DNA of 64,000 nt from Clostridiales bacterium (GTDB taxonomy: Bacteria > Bacillota > Clostridia > Lachnospirales > Lachnospiraceae). The notes beneath the pieces are model-generated. The model was given only the letters and a program-made list of their open reading frames with translations, did not search any database and was not told where the DNA came from. Position numbers and translations under genes: made by a program. Where the stretch lies: positions 310,001-374,000 of the forward strand of contig JAHAJA010000001.1 of the NCBI GenBank assembly GCA_018372435.1. The letters run 5' to 3'. How positions within the stretch are numbered: position 1 is the stretch's first letter; each line of letters opens with the position of its first letter. Shown one piece after another: positions 40,369-49,018 of this stretch.

Positions 40369-40938
40369 ATGTACGAACAAAGAAAGATTCGAATACGACA
40401 AAACAATCTTACAATAAGAAGCGCAGAAGTTACAGATGCAGAACAATTAACAACTTGGTGGAACGATGGAACAGTGATGGAACATGCGGGATTTCCTAAT
40501 GGTTTGAATCAGAGTTTAGAAGAGACGATTGAGCAAATTAAAAGCAATGAACGTAGACTTTCGCAGATATGTATCATCGAAGTTTCTAGTATACCTATTG
40601 GTGAGATGAGTTATAGAATTGGAGACCGTTATGCAAATATCGGAATTAAAATCTGCGACGTGTCTTATCAAAATCAAGGGTTAGGAAAGAAATTTATCGA
40701 GATGCTAATTGACTATTTATTTACGAATGAAGTACTTAATTATGCAGTTCCAATCGATAAAATAATACTAGATACCAATCTAAAGAATGAACGTGCTAGA
40801 CATGTATATGAAAAAATAGGATTTATGAAGGTACGAGTAAATGAAGACGCCTGGGAAGACCAGTTAGGTCAGATGCAATCGAGTGTTGATTATGAGATGA
40901 CGAGAGAGCGATACGGTTTATATCGTAGAGAGTGGTAA
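40369..40938 (+). CDS. GNAT-family N-acetyltransferase
   Basis: 189 residues. RimJ/AAC(6')-like GNAT fold: LTIRSAEVTDAEQLTTWW, the acetyl-CoA loop QNQGLGKKFIEML and the RHVYEKIGFMKVR strand. The WWNDGTVMEHAGFPNG region is typical of antibiotic- or ribosome-related acetyltransferases, but the substrate cannot be read. Its ATG is preceded by TTGGAGG and the gene is flanked by hairpins, so it is monocistronic. Confidence 0.8.
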   Translation: MYEQRKIRIRQNNLTIRSAEVTDAEQLTTWWNDGTVMEHAGFPNGLNQSLEETIEQIKSNERRLSQICIIEVSSIPIGEMSYRIGDRYANIGIKICDVSYQNQGLGKKFIEMLIDYLFTNEVLNYAVPIDKIILDTNLKNERARHVYEKIGFMKVRVNEDAWEDQLGQMQSSVDYEMTRERYGLYRREW

Positions 40939-40945
40939 TAATAAG

Positions 40946-41009
40946 AAGGTTGCCATACTTAGTTTATTATCAAGTGTTCCTTTTGATAAACTAGTGTGGC
41001 AACCTTTTT
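40946..41009. terminator. Intrinsic terminator
   Basis: AAGGTTGCCATACTTAGTTTAT pairs (with loops) with TAAACTAGTGTGGCAACCTTTTT; a long strong stem. Confidence 0.75.
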
Positions 41010-41034
41010 CACCGTATAATTGATACTGTATCTA

Positions 41035-41215
41035 TTATATCATGCGCTGTTTCTTTATAAGTAAGATGTTCATGGTGATGAAACATACAAGTGAAGCGGA
41101 TAATACAAATGCAATAATTGGACTCTGTGACATAGTCACAGAAGTATTAATAAAAACAGTATAGAATACAGACATAGACAAAAACAAAAAGAAGTAAATA
41201 GATAATGGAGGTAAT
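41035..41215 (-). pseudogene. Possible tail of a lost membrane protein
   Basis: A minus-strand frame of about 60 codons without stops encodes two hydrophobic stretches (FLFLSMSVFYTVFIN; IIAFVLSASLVCFITMNILL) and ends in a basic tail before TAA. It has the look of a transporter C-terminus left by a deletion. It overlaps the start region of the thioredoxin gene, and chance cannot be excluded. Confidence 0.3.
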
Positions 41216-41219
41216 TATT

Positions 41220-41534
41220 ATGGCTAAGGTTCTTACTATAAATGATTTTAATGATAAAGTGAAAAAGGAAGGGGTTGCTATCGTTGATTTCTTCGCAACA
41301 TGGTGTGGGCCATGTAAGATGTTAGCACCGATATTTGATGAACTTGGTAATGAATTAGGTGATCAAGCTGGATTTTACAAAGTAGACATTGATGAAAGTT
41401 TAGAATTAGCGAATGAATATGGAATTCAATCCGTTCCAACAATGTTAGTGTTTAAGAACGGTGAAGTTGTTGACAAATTAGTAGGAGTTACACCAAAGGC
41501 AGGAATTAAAGCTAAGATCGAACAACAATTATAA
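41220..41534 (+). CDS. trxA: Thioredoxin
   Basis: 104 residues, the standard thioredoxin length, with the redox site ATWCGPCKM and the cis-Pro loop SVPTMLVF. It reduces disulfides in the cytosol, and class I reductases where present. ATG 41220 follows TGGAGGTAATTATT; an upstream start at 41205 lies within that site. Terminator at 41553. Confidence 0.92.
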   Translation: MAKVLTINDFNDKVKKEGVAIVDFFATWCGPCKMLAPIFDELGNELGDQAGFYKVDIDESLELANEYGIQSVPTMLVFKNGEVVDKLVGVTPKAGIKAKIEQQL

Positions 41535-41552
41535 GAGCATATATATAAGTAG

Positions 41553-41597
41553 AAGGCAATCTTTTGAGAGGAAATCTTATGAGATTGCCTTTTTTTG
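41553..41597 (+). terminator. Intrinsic terminator of trxA
   Basis: AAGGCAATCTT pairs with AGATTGCCTT over a loop of about 18 nt and ends in seven T. Confidence 0.75.
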
Positions 41598-41708
41598 TGG
41601 TTTTTTCTTTAGAATTTCTTAAGATATCTTACCGTTTGATATTTAGATTTAAACGTTATTATGGATAATATCACAGGGGAGTTTAATAATAGGGAGGTGA
41701 AAAACATA

Positions 41709-41771
41709 GTGATCCATATAATTTATGTCGGAAGGTCCTTGTATATTGATACATACTATACTAACATATAA
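41709..41771 (+). CDS. Possible leader peptide before the two-component operon
   Basis: A GTG-started 20-codon frame has a very strong ribosome site (GGAGGTG, 41693-41699, 9-nt spacing). The encoded peptide has no known match. It precedes the response regulator by 37 bp, where a second micro-frame (ATG CGT GGA) also occurs. It could be a leader or a chance ribosome site. Confidence 0.3.
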   Translation: MIHIIYVGRSLYIDTYYTNI

Positions 41772-41808
41772 GGAAGAAGATATGCGTGGAAGGAGTATGT
41801 GAAATAGT

Positions 41809-42504
41809 ATGTATCAGATATTAGTTGTTGAAGATGATAAAGAGATATTAGAGGGAATTAGTATATATCTAAGAAATCAGGGATACAAGGTTTTTGGAGC
41901 TTCAAACGGATTTGAGGGATTAGAGGTATTAGAACGTGAGACCATACATCTAGCAATAGTAGATATTATGATGCCAAAGATGGACGGAATTACGATGACG
42001 ATGAAGTTAAGAGAGAAGTTTGATTTCCCAGTTATTATGTTATCTGCTAAGTCAGAAGATATGGATAAAGTTACAGGCTTGAATATTGGTGCAGATGATT
42101 ACGTGACGAAACCCTTCGTACCAATGGAATTATTAGCGAGGGTGAATTCCCAATTAAGAAGATATGCCAAATATCTTAAAGTAGTGGAAGATGTACCTAA
42201 AAGTAATGTGCATACAATTGGAGGTCTGGAATTAGACGAGGATATGGTGGAAGTAAGGGTGGATGGAAATCCAGTAAAATTAACTCCACTGGAATTTAAA
42301 ATCTTGCAGTTATTAATAAAAAGCCCTGGGAGAGTTTTTTCACCGGATGAGATTTATGAACGAGTATGGAATGAAAAGGCTATTACAACAGATACCATCA
42401 TGGTTCATATAAGAAAGATTCGTGAAAAAATTGAGATTAACCCTAGGGAACCAAAATATTTAAAGGTGGTATGGGGAATTGGATATAAAATCGAAAAGCA
42501 GTAG
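41809..42504 (+). CDS. OmpR/PhoB-family response regulator
   Basis: 231 residues. The receiver domain (ILVVEDDKEIL, phosphorylation Asp in LAIVDIMMPKMDG, LSAKSEDMDKV, DDYVTKPF) is followed by a winged-helix effector (LTPLEFKILQLLIKSPGRVF, VWNEKAITTDTIMVHIRKIREK, VWGIGYKI). It is co-transcribed with a histidine kinase that overlaps its 3' end by 26 bases. The class resembles VanR/PhoP-type envelope regulators; the target is unknown. Confidence 0.92.
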   Translation: MYQILVVEDDKEILEGISIYLRNQGYKVFGASNGFEGLEVLERETIHLAIVDIMMPKMDGITMTMKLREKFDFPVIMLSAKSEDMDKVTGLNIGADDYVTKPFVPMELLARVNSQLRRYAKYLKVVEDVPKSNVHTIGGLELDEDMVEVRVDGNPVKLTPLEFKILQLLIKSPGRVFSPDEIYERVWNEKAITTDTIMVHIRKIREKIEINPREPKYLKVVWGIGYKIEKQ

Positions 42505-44674
42505 AATTATAGGAAGTATTATTTTAACATTCGTAGTGATTATTACGGCTGGAGCTGTAGTAACTACGTATGATCATTTTTGGGATGTAGTGGATAATAA
42601 AAAAGAGAATCCTTATGAGGAATATTGGTTTAATGATTATCTGAATAGGAATGCATATTCACTTTATATGGCTGTGGCCGAAGAAAGAGCAGGTAAGGAA
42701 TTAAAACCATCTGATATCTATCTGAATATTGAGAAGAAAGAAATATTAGAAGAAAAAGAAGACAGTGAACAGAGTGAAACAACTGTTATCAATGACCAAG
42801 ATTATGTAGATTATACCTATGATGATCCCTATTCCATTGAGAACATGGTACGTGAATTTGATGACTTACTTAATGGAATAAATGGTGATACCGTTTCGGC
42901 AAACCAAAATCTAAAGTATCAAGTGGTGGATAATAAGACCGGAAAAGTCGTTACTTCATATGATTGGACGTTTAGTGAGAAGACGAAAGATGAGTATGAT
43001 TTCTATGTAACAGTAGTATTTGATAAACAAGGGAAAATTAGCGTTAAAGATGGTTACAATGTGAATGAGTCGGAGTTAGTTCAACGTTTGAGTGATTTTA
43101 TTGTACAGTATAATGAATCGTATTGGGAGGGCTCATATTCGATTAATCCAATCGTAGACACAACATTTAATTATGCGGTACCAAAGGAGTTACAAGCATA
43201 TGATTCAATCTACTGGCAACAACAGATGGGGTATAGACATATGTTTTATGAGAATTCAGGATTTCCATTTGTAATACTTGGTGCTGCAGTAATCATAATG
43301 TTTATAGCTTTATTACTATCAAGTAAGAAAATTTGTAGAGTAGGAACAGGAATTACGTCGAAGATCCCATTAGAAATAATAGTGGCAGCAGGAACTTTGG
43401 CTTTCGGATTAGCGATTAGTATGTCTGAAATAATATATCTTACACATACTGGTAAACTTGCCGAATATCTGATTAGTATCGGATTTCCTGATAAGTTAAT
43501 ACCATTCCTTCATATTGGAGCCTGGGCTACTATCTTTGGAGTAGTTGCAATTATTACATTATCAATTAAGCAACTTTTCGTAAAAGGATTTAGACGATAT
43601 TGCAAAGAGAATGTGTTAATTATAAGAATAATAAATTGGTGCTTATGGAAAGTAAAGTATTTCATTAATAAGATTACAGAGATTAATGTAGATGATACGG
43701 TAAACAAATTCCTGTTTAAGATACTTGCTCTTAATTTCATCATTCTTACTATATTCTGTAGTATCTGGTTCTTTGGAATCGCTGGTCTAATAGTATATAC
43801 GATTGCTATGTTCTTCTTTTTACAGAAGAAATTGCAGAAAATAAAAGACGATTATGATAGTATCATGGAGATCACAGATTCGTTGGCAAAAGGAAATCTG
43901 AACGTAACGGAAGAGCGTGATTTAGGTGTATTCGAACCAATGAAGACAAATTTAACAAGAATTCAAGGTGGTTTTAAGAAAGCTGTTGAAGAAGAGTTAA
44001 AGAGTCAGAATATGAAAACAGAATTGATTACTAATGTATCACATGATCTAAAGACGCCACTAACAGCAATTATAACTTACGTTGATTTATTAAAGAATGA
44101 AGAAATTACGGAAGAAGAGAGAAAATCGTATATTGATACATTGGATAAGAAATCACAACGACTAAAACATTTAATTGAAGATTTGTTTGAAGTAAGTAAA
44201 GCAAATAGTGGTAACATGGAAGTGAATTTAGCAACGGTTGATGTACTATCTTTAATAAAACAAGCGGAACTTGAACTTTCAGAGAAGTTAGAGGAAGTAG
44301 GTATTGAAGTCTGTATTCGTTCCAATGAAGAGAAGATATACCTAGAGTTAGACGGACAAAAGAGCTATCGTATATTTGAAAATCTGTTTGGAAATCTGGT
44401 AAAATATGCGATGCCAAATAGGAAAGCTTATGTAGATGTAATCTCAACTGGATCAGTTACACAAATCGAAGTAAAGAACATGTCAAAAGAAGAATTAGAC
44501 TTTGACACAAGTGAAATTACAGAACGATTTGTAAGAGGTGATAAATCAAGAAATTCCGAGGGTTCGGGACTAGGATTAGCAATTGTGAAGAGCTTAGTGG
44601 AACTTCAAGGTGGAAGGTTTGAGATTGTCATTGACGGAGATCTATTCAAGGCTATTATAACCTTCGAGAATTAA
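42479..44674 (+). CDS. Membrane sensor histidine kinase
   Basis: 731 residues. One N-terminal helix, an approximately 220-residue outside domain with acidic repeats, then five or six more helices (about 258-460), an unusual multi-pass arrangement. A HAMP-like linker leads to HisKA (NVSHDLKTPLTAIITYVDLL, His phospho-acceptor) and HATPase (N-box ENLFGNLVKYAM; G2 box GLGLAIVKS). The start, TTG 42479 inside the regulator gene, has GGGG just upstream. It pairs with the response regulator at 41809. The signal is unknown. Confidence 0.9.
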   Translation: MDIKSKSSRIIGSIILTFVVIITAGAVVTTYDHFWDVVDNKKENPYEEYWFNDYLNRNAYSLYMAVAEERAGKELKPSDIYLNIEKKEILEEKEDSEQSETTVINDQDYVDYTYDDPYSIENMVREFDDLLNGINGDTVSANQNLKYQVVDNKTGKVVTSYDWTFSEKTKDEYDFYVTVVFDKQGKISVKDGYNVNESELVQRLSDFIVQYNESYWEGSYSINPIVDTTFNYAVPKELQAYDSIYWQQQMGYRHMFYENSGFPFVILGAAVIIMFIALLLSSKKICRVGTGITSKIPLEIIVAAGTLAFGLAISMSEIIYLTHTGKLAEYLISIGFPDKLIPFLHIGAWATIFGVVAIITLSIKQLFVKGFRRYCKENVLIIRIINWCLWKVKYFINKITEINVDDTVNKFLFKILALNFIILTIFCSIWFFGIAGLIVYTIAMFFFLQKKLQKIKDDYDSIMEITDSLAKGNLNVTEERDLGVFEPMKTNLTRIQGGFKKAVEEELKSQNMKTELITNVSHDLKTPLTAIITYVDLLKNEEITEEERKSYIDTLDKKSQRLKHLIEDLFEVSKANSGNMEVNLATVDVLSLIKQAELELSEKLEEVGIEVCIRSNEEKIYLELDGQKSYRIFENLFGNLVKYAMPNRKAYVDVISTGSVTQIEVKNMSKEELDFDTSEITERFVRGDKSRNSEGSGLGLAIVKSLVELQGGRFEIVIDGDLFKAIITFEN

Positions 44675-44733
44675 GAAATAGTAGCAAAATCTGTCCCTAT
44701 CAGTTATGGTTTCGTACTGGGTAGAGATAAGAA

Positions 44734-44788
44734 AAACACCGAAAACCAGTATAAACAATCTGCTTTTGCTGGTTTTCGGTGTTTCTTT
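44734..44788. terminator. Bidirectional terminator between the kinase and YoaP-like genes
   Basis: AAACACCGAAAACCAG pairs with CTGGTTTTCGGTGTTT; T- and A-rich flanks support termination in both directions. Confidence 0.75.
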
Positions 44789-45531
44789 TATAGTATTTTT
44801 TTTAGATAGCTTTCGTTTAATAAGTGTACTGTTTCAAATTTTCCGTTGTAAAATACAGCCCAATTATTGAAGATACAAGGTAACTCTTTCGCTTTTTCCA
44901 AACTGTCTATTGCAATTAGATTTAAAGGAACACTATTGTTGCCACAATACGTTTTTACCTGTTCAATGCAATTCGGGATAAAAGGGCATTGCATTCCATA
45001 GAAAATAGTCAATTCCTTTTTGTCTATACTCATTTGCTTTACATTATCTGTAAAAGAAGGATTCTCCCCATTGAATGACAAGCAAAGGAGTTCGTATTCA
45101 TCGTCAATAGTATCTACTACTTGAAATCCAAACTTTGTCATAAGTTTTTTCTCGGTTAAAAACGGCTTTTTCTTTTTAGAGCTAAGGACGCAGATACCAG
45201 ATTTCCCTTGTGCTTTAGCGTCATTTATACAGTATTCTAATAGTGCTTTTCCATATCCTTTTCCCTTATATGACCCTGATACCCAAAGGCAATAAATATA
45301 AAAGAAATTCTCTCCACATACAGGTACCCATGCTGTTTCTAAAGGAGAGTATTCTATGAAAACTTTCCCTTTTACGTCAAGTTTTCTAAAAACGTGTCCC
45401 TCTACAAGGCGGTTTTTTAACCATTGTTTTTTCGTCGCTACACCACATTGATGTTTCTTATCGGCAATCGCGCAACATAAATGTTCATGTTCTAAATTAT
45501 CAAGCGTTAGATTTATGAATTGTTCGCTCAT
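44788..45531 (-). CDS. GNAT acetyltransferase with C-terminal YoaP domain
   Basis: 247 residues. The N-terminal GNAT part has the acetyl-CoA loop VSGSYKGKGYGKALLEYC; the C-terminal 90 residues match the YoaP domain (LTIFYGMQCPFIPNCIEQVK, with two cysteines). YoaP proteins of Bacillus are of unknown substrate. ATG 45531 has AAGGAG upstream; a start at 45549 lacks one. Convergent with the sensor kinase gene, sharing its terminator. Confidence 0.75.
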   Translation of the reverse strand: MSEQFINLTLDNLEHEHLCCAIADKKHQCGVATKKQWLKNRLVEGHVFRKLDVKGKVFIEYSPLETAWVPVCGENFFYIYCLWVSGSYKGKGYGKALLEYCINDAKAQGKSGICVLSSKKKKPFLTEKKLMTKFGFQVVDTIDDEYELLCLSFNGENPSFTDNVKQMSIDKKELTIFYGMQCPFIPNCIEQVKTYCGNNSVPLNLIAIDSLEKAKELPCIFNNWAVFYNGKFETVHLLNESYLKKIL

Positions 45532-45549
45532 TTGTATTCTCCTTTTCAA

Positions 45550-45694
45550 AGGAATTCACCTTTTTTAACTAATTATAGCAAGCAAACCTTGACAATATAT
45601 GTCATGTTTTATATTGTTTTTTAATAAAAACTTTTTCACCTATCTATTAGCGTAGATAAGCGGCTTCTTTTGGTTTTTCTGGTATTTGAATATA
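45550..45694. other. AT-rich spacer before a tandem repeat
   Basis: Promoter region of the YoaP-like gene on the minus strand. A short stem, CTTATCTACGC-like, lies near 45646-45665. No gene is seen. Confidence 0.3.
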
Positions 45695-45696
45695 AG

Positions 45697-45775
45697 AAAG
45701 TGTAAAATGAAATAAAGTTTAAAATAAAATAAAGTGTAAAATGAAATAAAGTGTAAAATAAAATAAAGTGTAAAA
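45697..45775 (+). repeat. 17-bp tandem repeat, about 4.6 copies
   Basis: The unit AAAGTGTAAAATGAAAT is repeated at 45697, 45714, 45731, 45748 and partly 45765, alternating TGAAAT and TAAAAT endings, so a 34-bp higher-order unit exists. It ends 19 bp before the HEAT-repeat gene start. Confidence 0.85.
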
Positions 45776-45794
45776 GTCTAGTTGAAGAAAGTAG

Positions 45795-46529
45795 GTGATT
45801 GATATAAAAAGTAGCGAACAAGATTTGAAAAAGAGAGGTTATGTAACGAAAGATCAAATTAGCGAATATGCAGGTGAAAAAGTCAGCATCTTACTTACTA
45901 TGTTACATGCAACAAATCCCTGTGAGAGAACCATAGCAGCAAATAACTTATCCGATTTAGATAATCGAGTAGTAGATGAATTGTTAAATCAACTTTCAAA
46001 GGAAAAGTGTCTTTACACCAAGATTGCAATATGTGAAACTCTTGAGAAAGGTGATCAAGCTACAGCAGCGAAGATGACCCTATACCTAGGGGCAATCGGT
46101 CAAAACCAGTACATAAAATTACCGGATAAGGTATCTGCTAAGAAGTCCTATCCCTTACCAAGAGATATTATTGCCAGATCTCTTGGTAAGATGGATAGTT
46201 CTATATTTCAAACATTACTTAATGTATTAGACACGAAGAATATCATTCAGATTAGAGAAGTGTTAGATGCTATAGGTTTTATGGCATTTTATCATAAGGA
46301 ATTATCAAGTGGGGCGAATCAAAATATTATATATTCTACAATGCAAAGGTATCATCAGGATGATATTATCGTGTGGAAATGTATCTTATGTTTGTCGGCG
46401 TTTCCAAGCGAGGAGACGAAGAATATTCTTGAAGAATATGTCAAACAAAAGAATGGATTAACTGCAGATCATATATTTGTAAAAGAAGCAATGAGATCTT
46501 TGCAGTTAGGTCAACTGGCAACCCATTAA
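45795..46529 (+). CDS. HEAT-repeat protein
   Basis: 244 residues composed of alpha-helical repeats (LLTMLHATNPCERTIAANNL, VDELLNQLSKEKCLYTKIAI, IIARSLGKMDSSIFQTLLNV), a HEAT/PBS-lyase-like scaffold without a catalytic motif. The chosen start is GTG 45795; an AAGAAAGTAG site lies upstream and the next in-frame ATG is well inside. The gene overlaps the end of the convergent MATE gene by 4 bases. A 17-bp tandem repeat occupies the promoter/leader, which may make expression variable. Confidence 0.65.
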   Translation: MIDIKSSEQDLKKRGYVTKDQISEYAGEKVSILLTMLHATNPCERTIAANNLSDLDNRVVDELLNQLSKEKCLYTKIAICETLEKGDQATAAKMTLYLGAIGQNQYIKLPDKVSAKKSYPLPRDIIARSLGKMDSSIFQTLLNVLDTKNIIQIREVLDAIGFMAFYHKELSSGANQNIIYSTMQRYHQDDIIVWKCILCLSAFPSEETKNILEEYVKQKNGLTADHIFVKEAMRSLQLGQLATH

Positions 46530-47839
46530 CTTAATTTCCTCTTAGATAGGAGGTACAGGGTAAGTCCTATAACAGCTACGATTAATTCAGTTGTAGGAAA
46601 CGTGAACCAAACCCCAATCATACCGCCTATGGAAGAGAGTAAGAAGGCCATCGGAATAATTATTATAAACCCTCGTAGTAAGGAAATTATATGTGCGGGA
46701 CGTGCATGTTCAGTTGATGTAAAATAAACGGACAGTATAATATTAAATCCAGCAAATACACAAGCAATAAAGTAAATCTTTAAACCTGTAACAGCGATAC
46801 TTTGTAACAGTGCATTTTGTTCACTATTAAAGATACTGGCAATAAAATCTGCTCCCAAAAACACACTGCTGTAAACGATTCCCGAGATAGCTAACACGGT
46901 TACTAAGGAATAGTGCAGAATCTGCTTAATATCTTTTTTGTTTCCAGTACCATAGTTTTTGCTTAGGATAGGCTGAATACCTTGAGCAACGCCGGTATAT
47001 ATTGAGATTACCACAAGGGATAGATTGGCGATGACACCATATGCGGCAACACCGATATTCCCTTGTAATCCCAATATAATCTTGTTGAACACAATAATTA
47101 CAATACCCGAAGATACCTCTGTAATTAATGATGGCAAGCCAGTTGATACAATGTTGCTAATTAGTTTCCCTGAAACACTGCATCTGATAAGATGAAACTG
47201 GTTTCTCTTTTTAAGGAAATATGGAGAAAGAATAAGCATACTAATTATTGGAGCAAGCCCGGTTGCTAAAACAGCTCCGAAAATCCCCATATTACATGGG
47301 AAGATAAAGATATAATCCAGTATAATATTAGATAAACTTCCACCAATCATTGCTAACATGGAAAGCTGTGGAGCCCCATCATTTCTTACGAAGCATAGAA
47401 GTACATTATTGAGCATGAACATCGGAGCAAACAACAAGATTACCTGTAGATAAGTCTTACTCATTTGGAAAACGATATCATCTGCACCTAACAATCTTGT
47501 AATAGTCCCAGAGAGGAATACACCAATTGCGAAGAAGATAAGAGCTAATCCAAGTGTAAACAAAACAGTATTAGTGAACGCACGATTTGCTTCTTTCGTC
47601 TTATCTTGGCTTTTTAGAATAGAGTACTTTGTAGCACCACCCATACCAAGCATTAAGCCGCTGCCATTAATAAAACTGTAGATAGGAATTGCAAGATTTA
47701 GCGCAGTTAAACCATTTGCACCAAGTCCTTTTGAGACGAAAAAGGTGTCTGCTAAGATATAACAGGACAAACCAATCATTCCAAGCACATTCAGTGATGT
47801 GTATTTAGCAAATTCTTTAAAGCATTTTGCATTATTCAT
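46526..47839 (-). CDS. MATE-family multidrug efflux transporter
   Basis: 437 residues, 12 predicted helices, with MATE features (NVLGMIGLSCYILADTFFVS at the N-terminus and a repeated-half arrangement). It exports organic cations or small drugs using a sodium or proton gradient. ATG 47839 follows GGAGG by 10 nt; longer frames lie in the leader. The leader holds a switch-like pair of alternative hairpins (47861-47953). The gene converges with the HEAT gene. Confidence 0.88.
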   Translation of the reverse strand: MNNAKCFKEFAKYTSLNVLGMIGLSCYILADTFFVSKGLGANGLTALNLAIPIYSFINGSGLMLGMGGATKYSILKSQDKTKEANRAFTNTVLFTLGLALIFFAIGVFLSGTITRLLGADDIVFQMSKTYLQVILLFAPMFMLNNVLLCFVRNDGAPQLSMLAMIGGSLSNIILDYIFIFPCNMGIFGAVLATGLAPIISMLILSPYFLKKRNQFHLIRCSVSGKLISNIVSTGLPSLITEVSSGIVIIVFNKIILGLQGNIGVAAYGVIANLSLVVISIYTGVAQGIQPILSKNYGTGNKKDIKQILHYSLVTVLAISGIVYSSVFLGADFIASIFNSEQNALLQSIAVTGLKIYFIACVFAGFNIILSVYFTSTEHARPAHIISLLRGFIIIIPMAFLLSSIGGMIGVWFTFPTTELIVAVIGLTLYLLSKRKLS

Positions 47840-47860
47840 AGAAACCAAACCTCCATACAT

Positions 47861-47953
47861 AAAATAAAAGCGCCAGAACTTCATATCTTCACGGGCCTAC
47901 GATATGAAGTCTGACGCTTTATTCCTCTATCCGGCGATAGAGGATAAGTCAGA
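47861..47953 (-). promoter_or_regulatory. Switch-like leader of the MATE gene (antiterminator/terminator)
   Basis: Minus strand, 5' to 3': TCTGAC (47948-47953), hairpin CCTCTATC-GCCG-GATAGAGG (47924-47943), GTCAGA (47911-47916), then a terminator-type stem whose 5' arm includes that GTCAGA and whose 3' arm is followed by TTTTATTTT. TCTGAC/GTCAGA pairing would close the first hairpin and block the terminator. It does not match a riboswitch class that I recognise. Confidence 0.55.
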
Positions 47954-48015
47954 AATATATTCAATTATTTTACGACATTCTAGCACAATGTGACGTATAT
48001 TGTCAATAGAATGAT

Positions 48016-48990
48016 TTATTCCTCTTCGGGATATTTCATATTCCAGTCGTTTCTTATGGTGGTCATGATATCCATAACATCTATCGTATAGTCTAAGTGC
48101 ATCTCATCGGATTCCTTTGAAATGGTTTTCTCCATGTCTATAATTTCATAAGATAGAGCATCCCTCGTCTTACCAACCTCAATAATCTCTTGGCGATTAT
48201 CTTCTGTATAGGTGATAACAGCTTTTTCAGCTCTTGGGTATTCATAGATTTCAATGAATCCCTTATCAAATGCAACCATTCCACGCTTAGGTTGTTTCGC
48301 ATGAAGGCTTAAAGAAACTGTAGCCATCTCTTGTTTGGAATTCATTAATAAGATACCTGCTTGTTCATCTACACCGGTAGGTGCGAATCTTGCTTGAGAT
48401 ACTATTTGATCTGGCTTTTCTGACATAAACCATCTCACAAAGGATAGAGCATATACGCCGATATCTAACAAAGAACCACCAGCTAGATTCCGATTAAAAA
48501 ATCGGTTTGTCATATCGTATTCTTTATAGCTTCCAAAGTTCATCTGGATAAAGCGTAGAGGACCTAAGGTATTACTACTTACAATGTCATAGAGTTTTTT
48601 GTAGAGCGGCATATGATAGATCGTCATTGCTTCCGCTAGTACTACGTTGTGTTGTTTGGCTAATTCCACTGCTTGGTTTAGTTCATCTGAATTCAGAGTA
48701 ATTGATTTTTCGCATAATACATGCTTTCCGTTTTTTAGTGCTTCAAGCAAATATGTGATGTGGGTATTGTGAGGCGTTGAGATGTAGATGATATCTACTT
48801 CATCATCGTAAAACATCTCATGGATGTCATCGTATACTTTAGTAATACCATATTTATTAGCAAATTCTACGGCTTTATCATGTGTTCGGTTACCCACAGC
48901 ATATAAAGTTCGGCCTTGTTTTTGCATTGCCATAGCAAGCTCATTTGCAATTATTCCACAGCCTAATGAAGCCCAACGATATTCTTTCAT
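48016..48990 (-). CDS. Gfo/Idh/MocA-family oxidoreductase
   Basis: 324 residues. NAD-binding fold (LGCGIIANELAMAMQ, STPHNTHITYL, and the catalytic pair in CEKSITLN) and a C-terminal substrate domain with GGSLLDIGVYAL. Such enzymes oxidise or epimerise sugars, inositol or related polyols; the exact substrate is unknown. AAAGGGGG precedes the ATG. It lies between the MATE leader and a methyltransferase gene on the same strand, separated by 28 bp from the latter, so the pair may form an operon. Confidence 0.88.
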   Translation of the reverse strand: MKEYRWASLGCGIIANELAMAMQKQGRTLYAVGNRTHDKAVEFANKYGITKVYDDIHEMFYDDEVDIIYISTPHNTHITYLLEALKNGKHVLCEKSITLNSDELNQAVELAKQHNVVLAEAMTIYHMPLYKKLYDIVSSNTLGPLRFIQMNFGSYKEYDMTNRFFNRNLAGGSLLDIGVYALSFVRWFMSEKPDQIVSQARFAPTGVDEQAGILLMNSKQEMATVSLSLHAKQPKRGMVAFDKGFIEIYEYPRAEKAVITYTEDNRQEIIEVGKTRDALSYEIIDMEKTISKESDEMHLDYTIDVMDIMTTIRNDWNMKYPEEE

Positions 48991-49018
48991 AATGAAATCC
49001 CCCTTTGTTTCTTTTATA

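Noticed and set aside
41035..41215. Reading the minus-strand hydrophobic frame as an intact gene
   Set aside because: It overlaps the thioredoxin ribosome site and has no start; listed only as a low-confidence relic.
47861..47953. Assignment of the MATE leader to guanidine, purine or preQ1 riboswitch classes
   Set aside because: Conserved loops of these classes (such as ACGR of guanidine-II) are not present.
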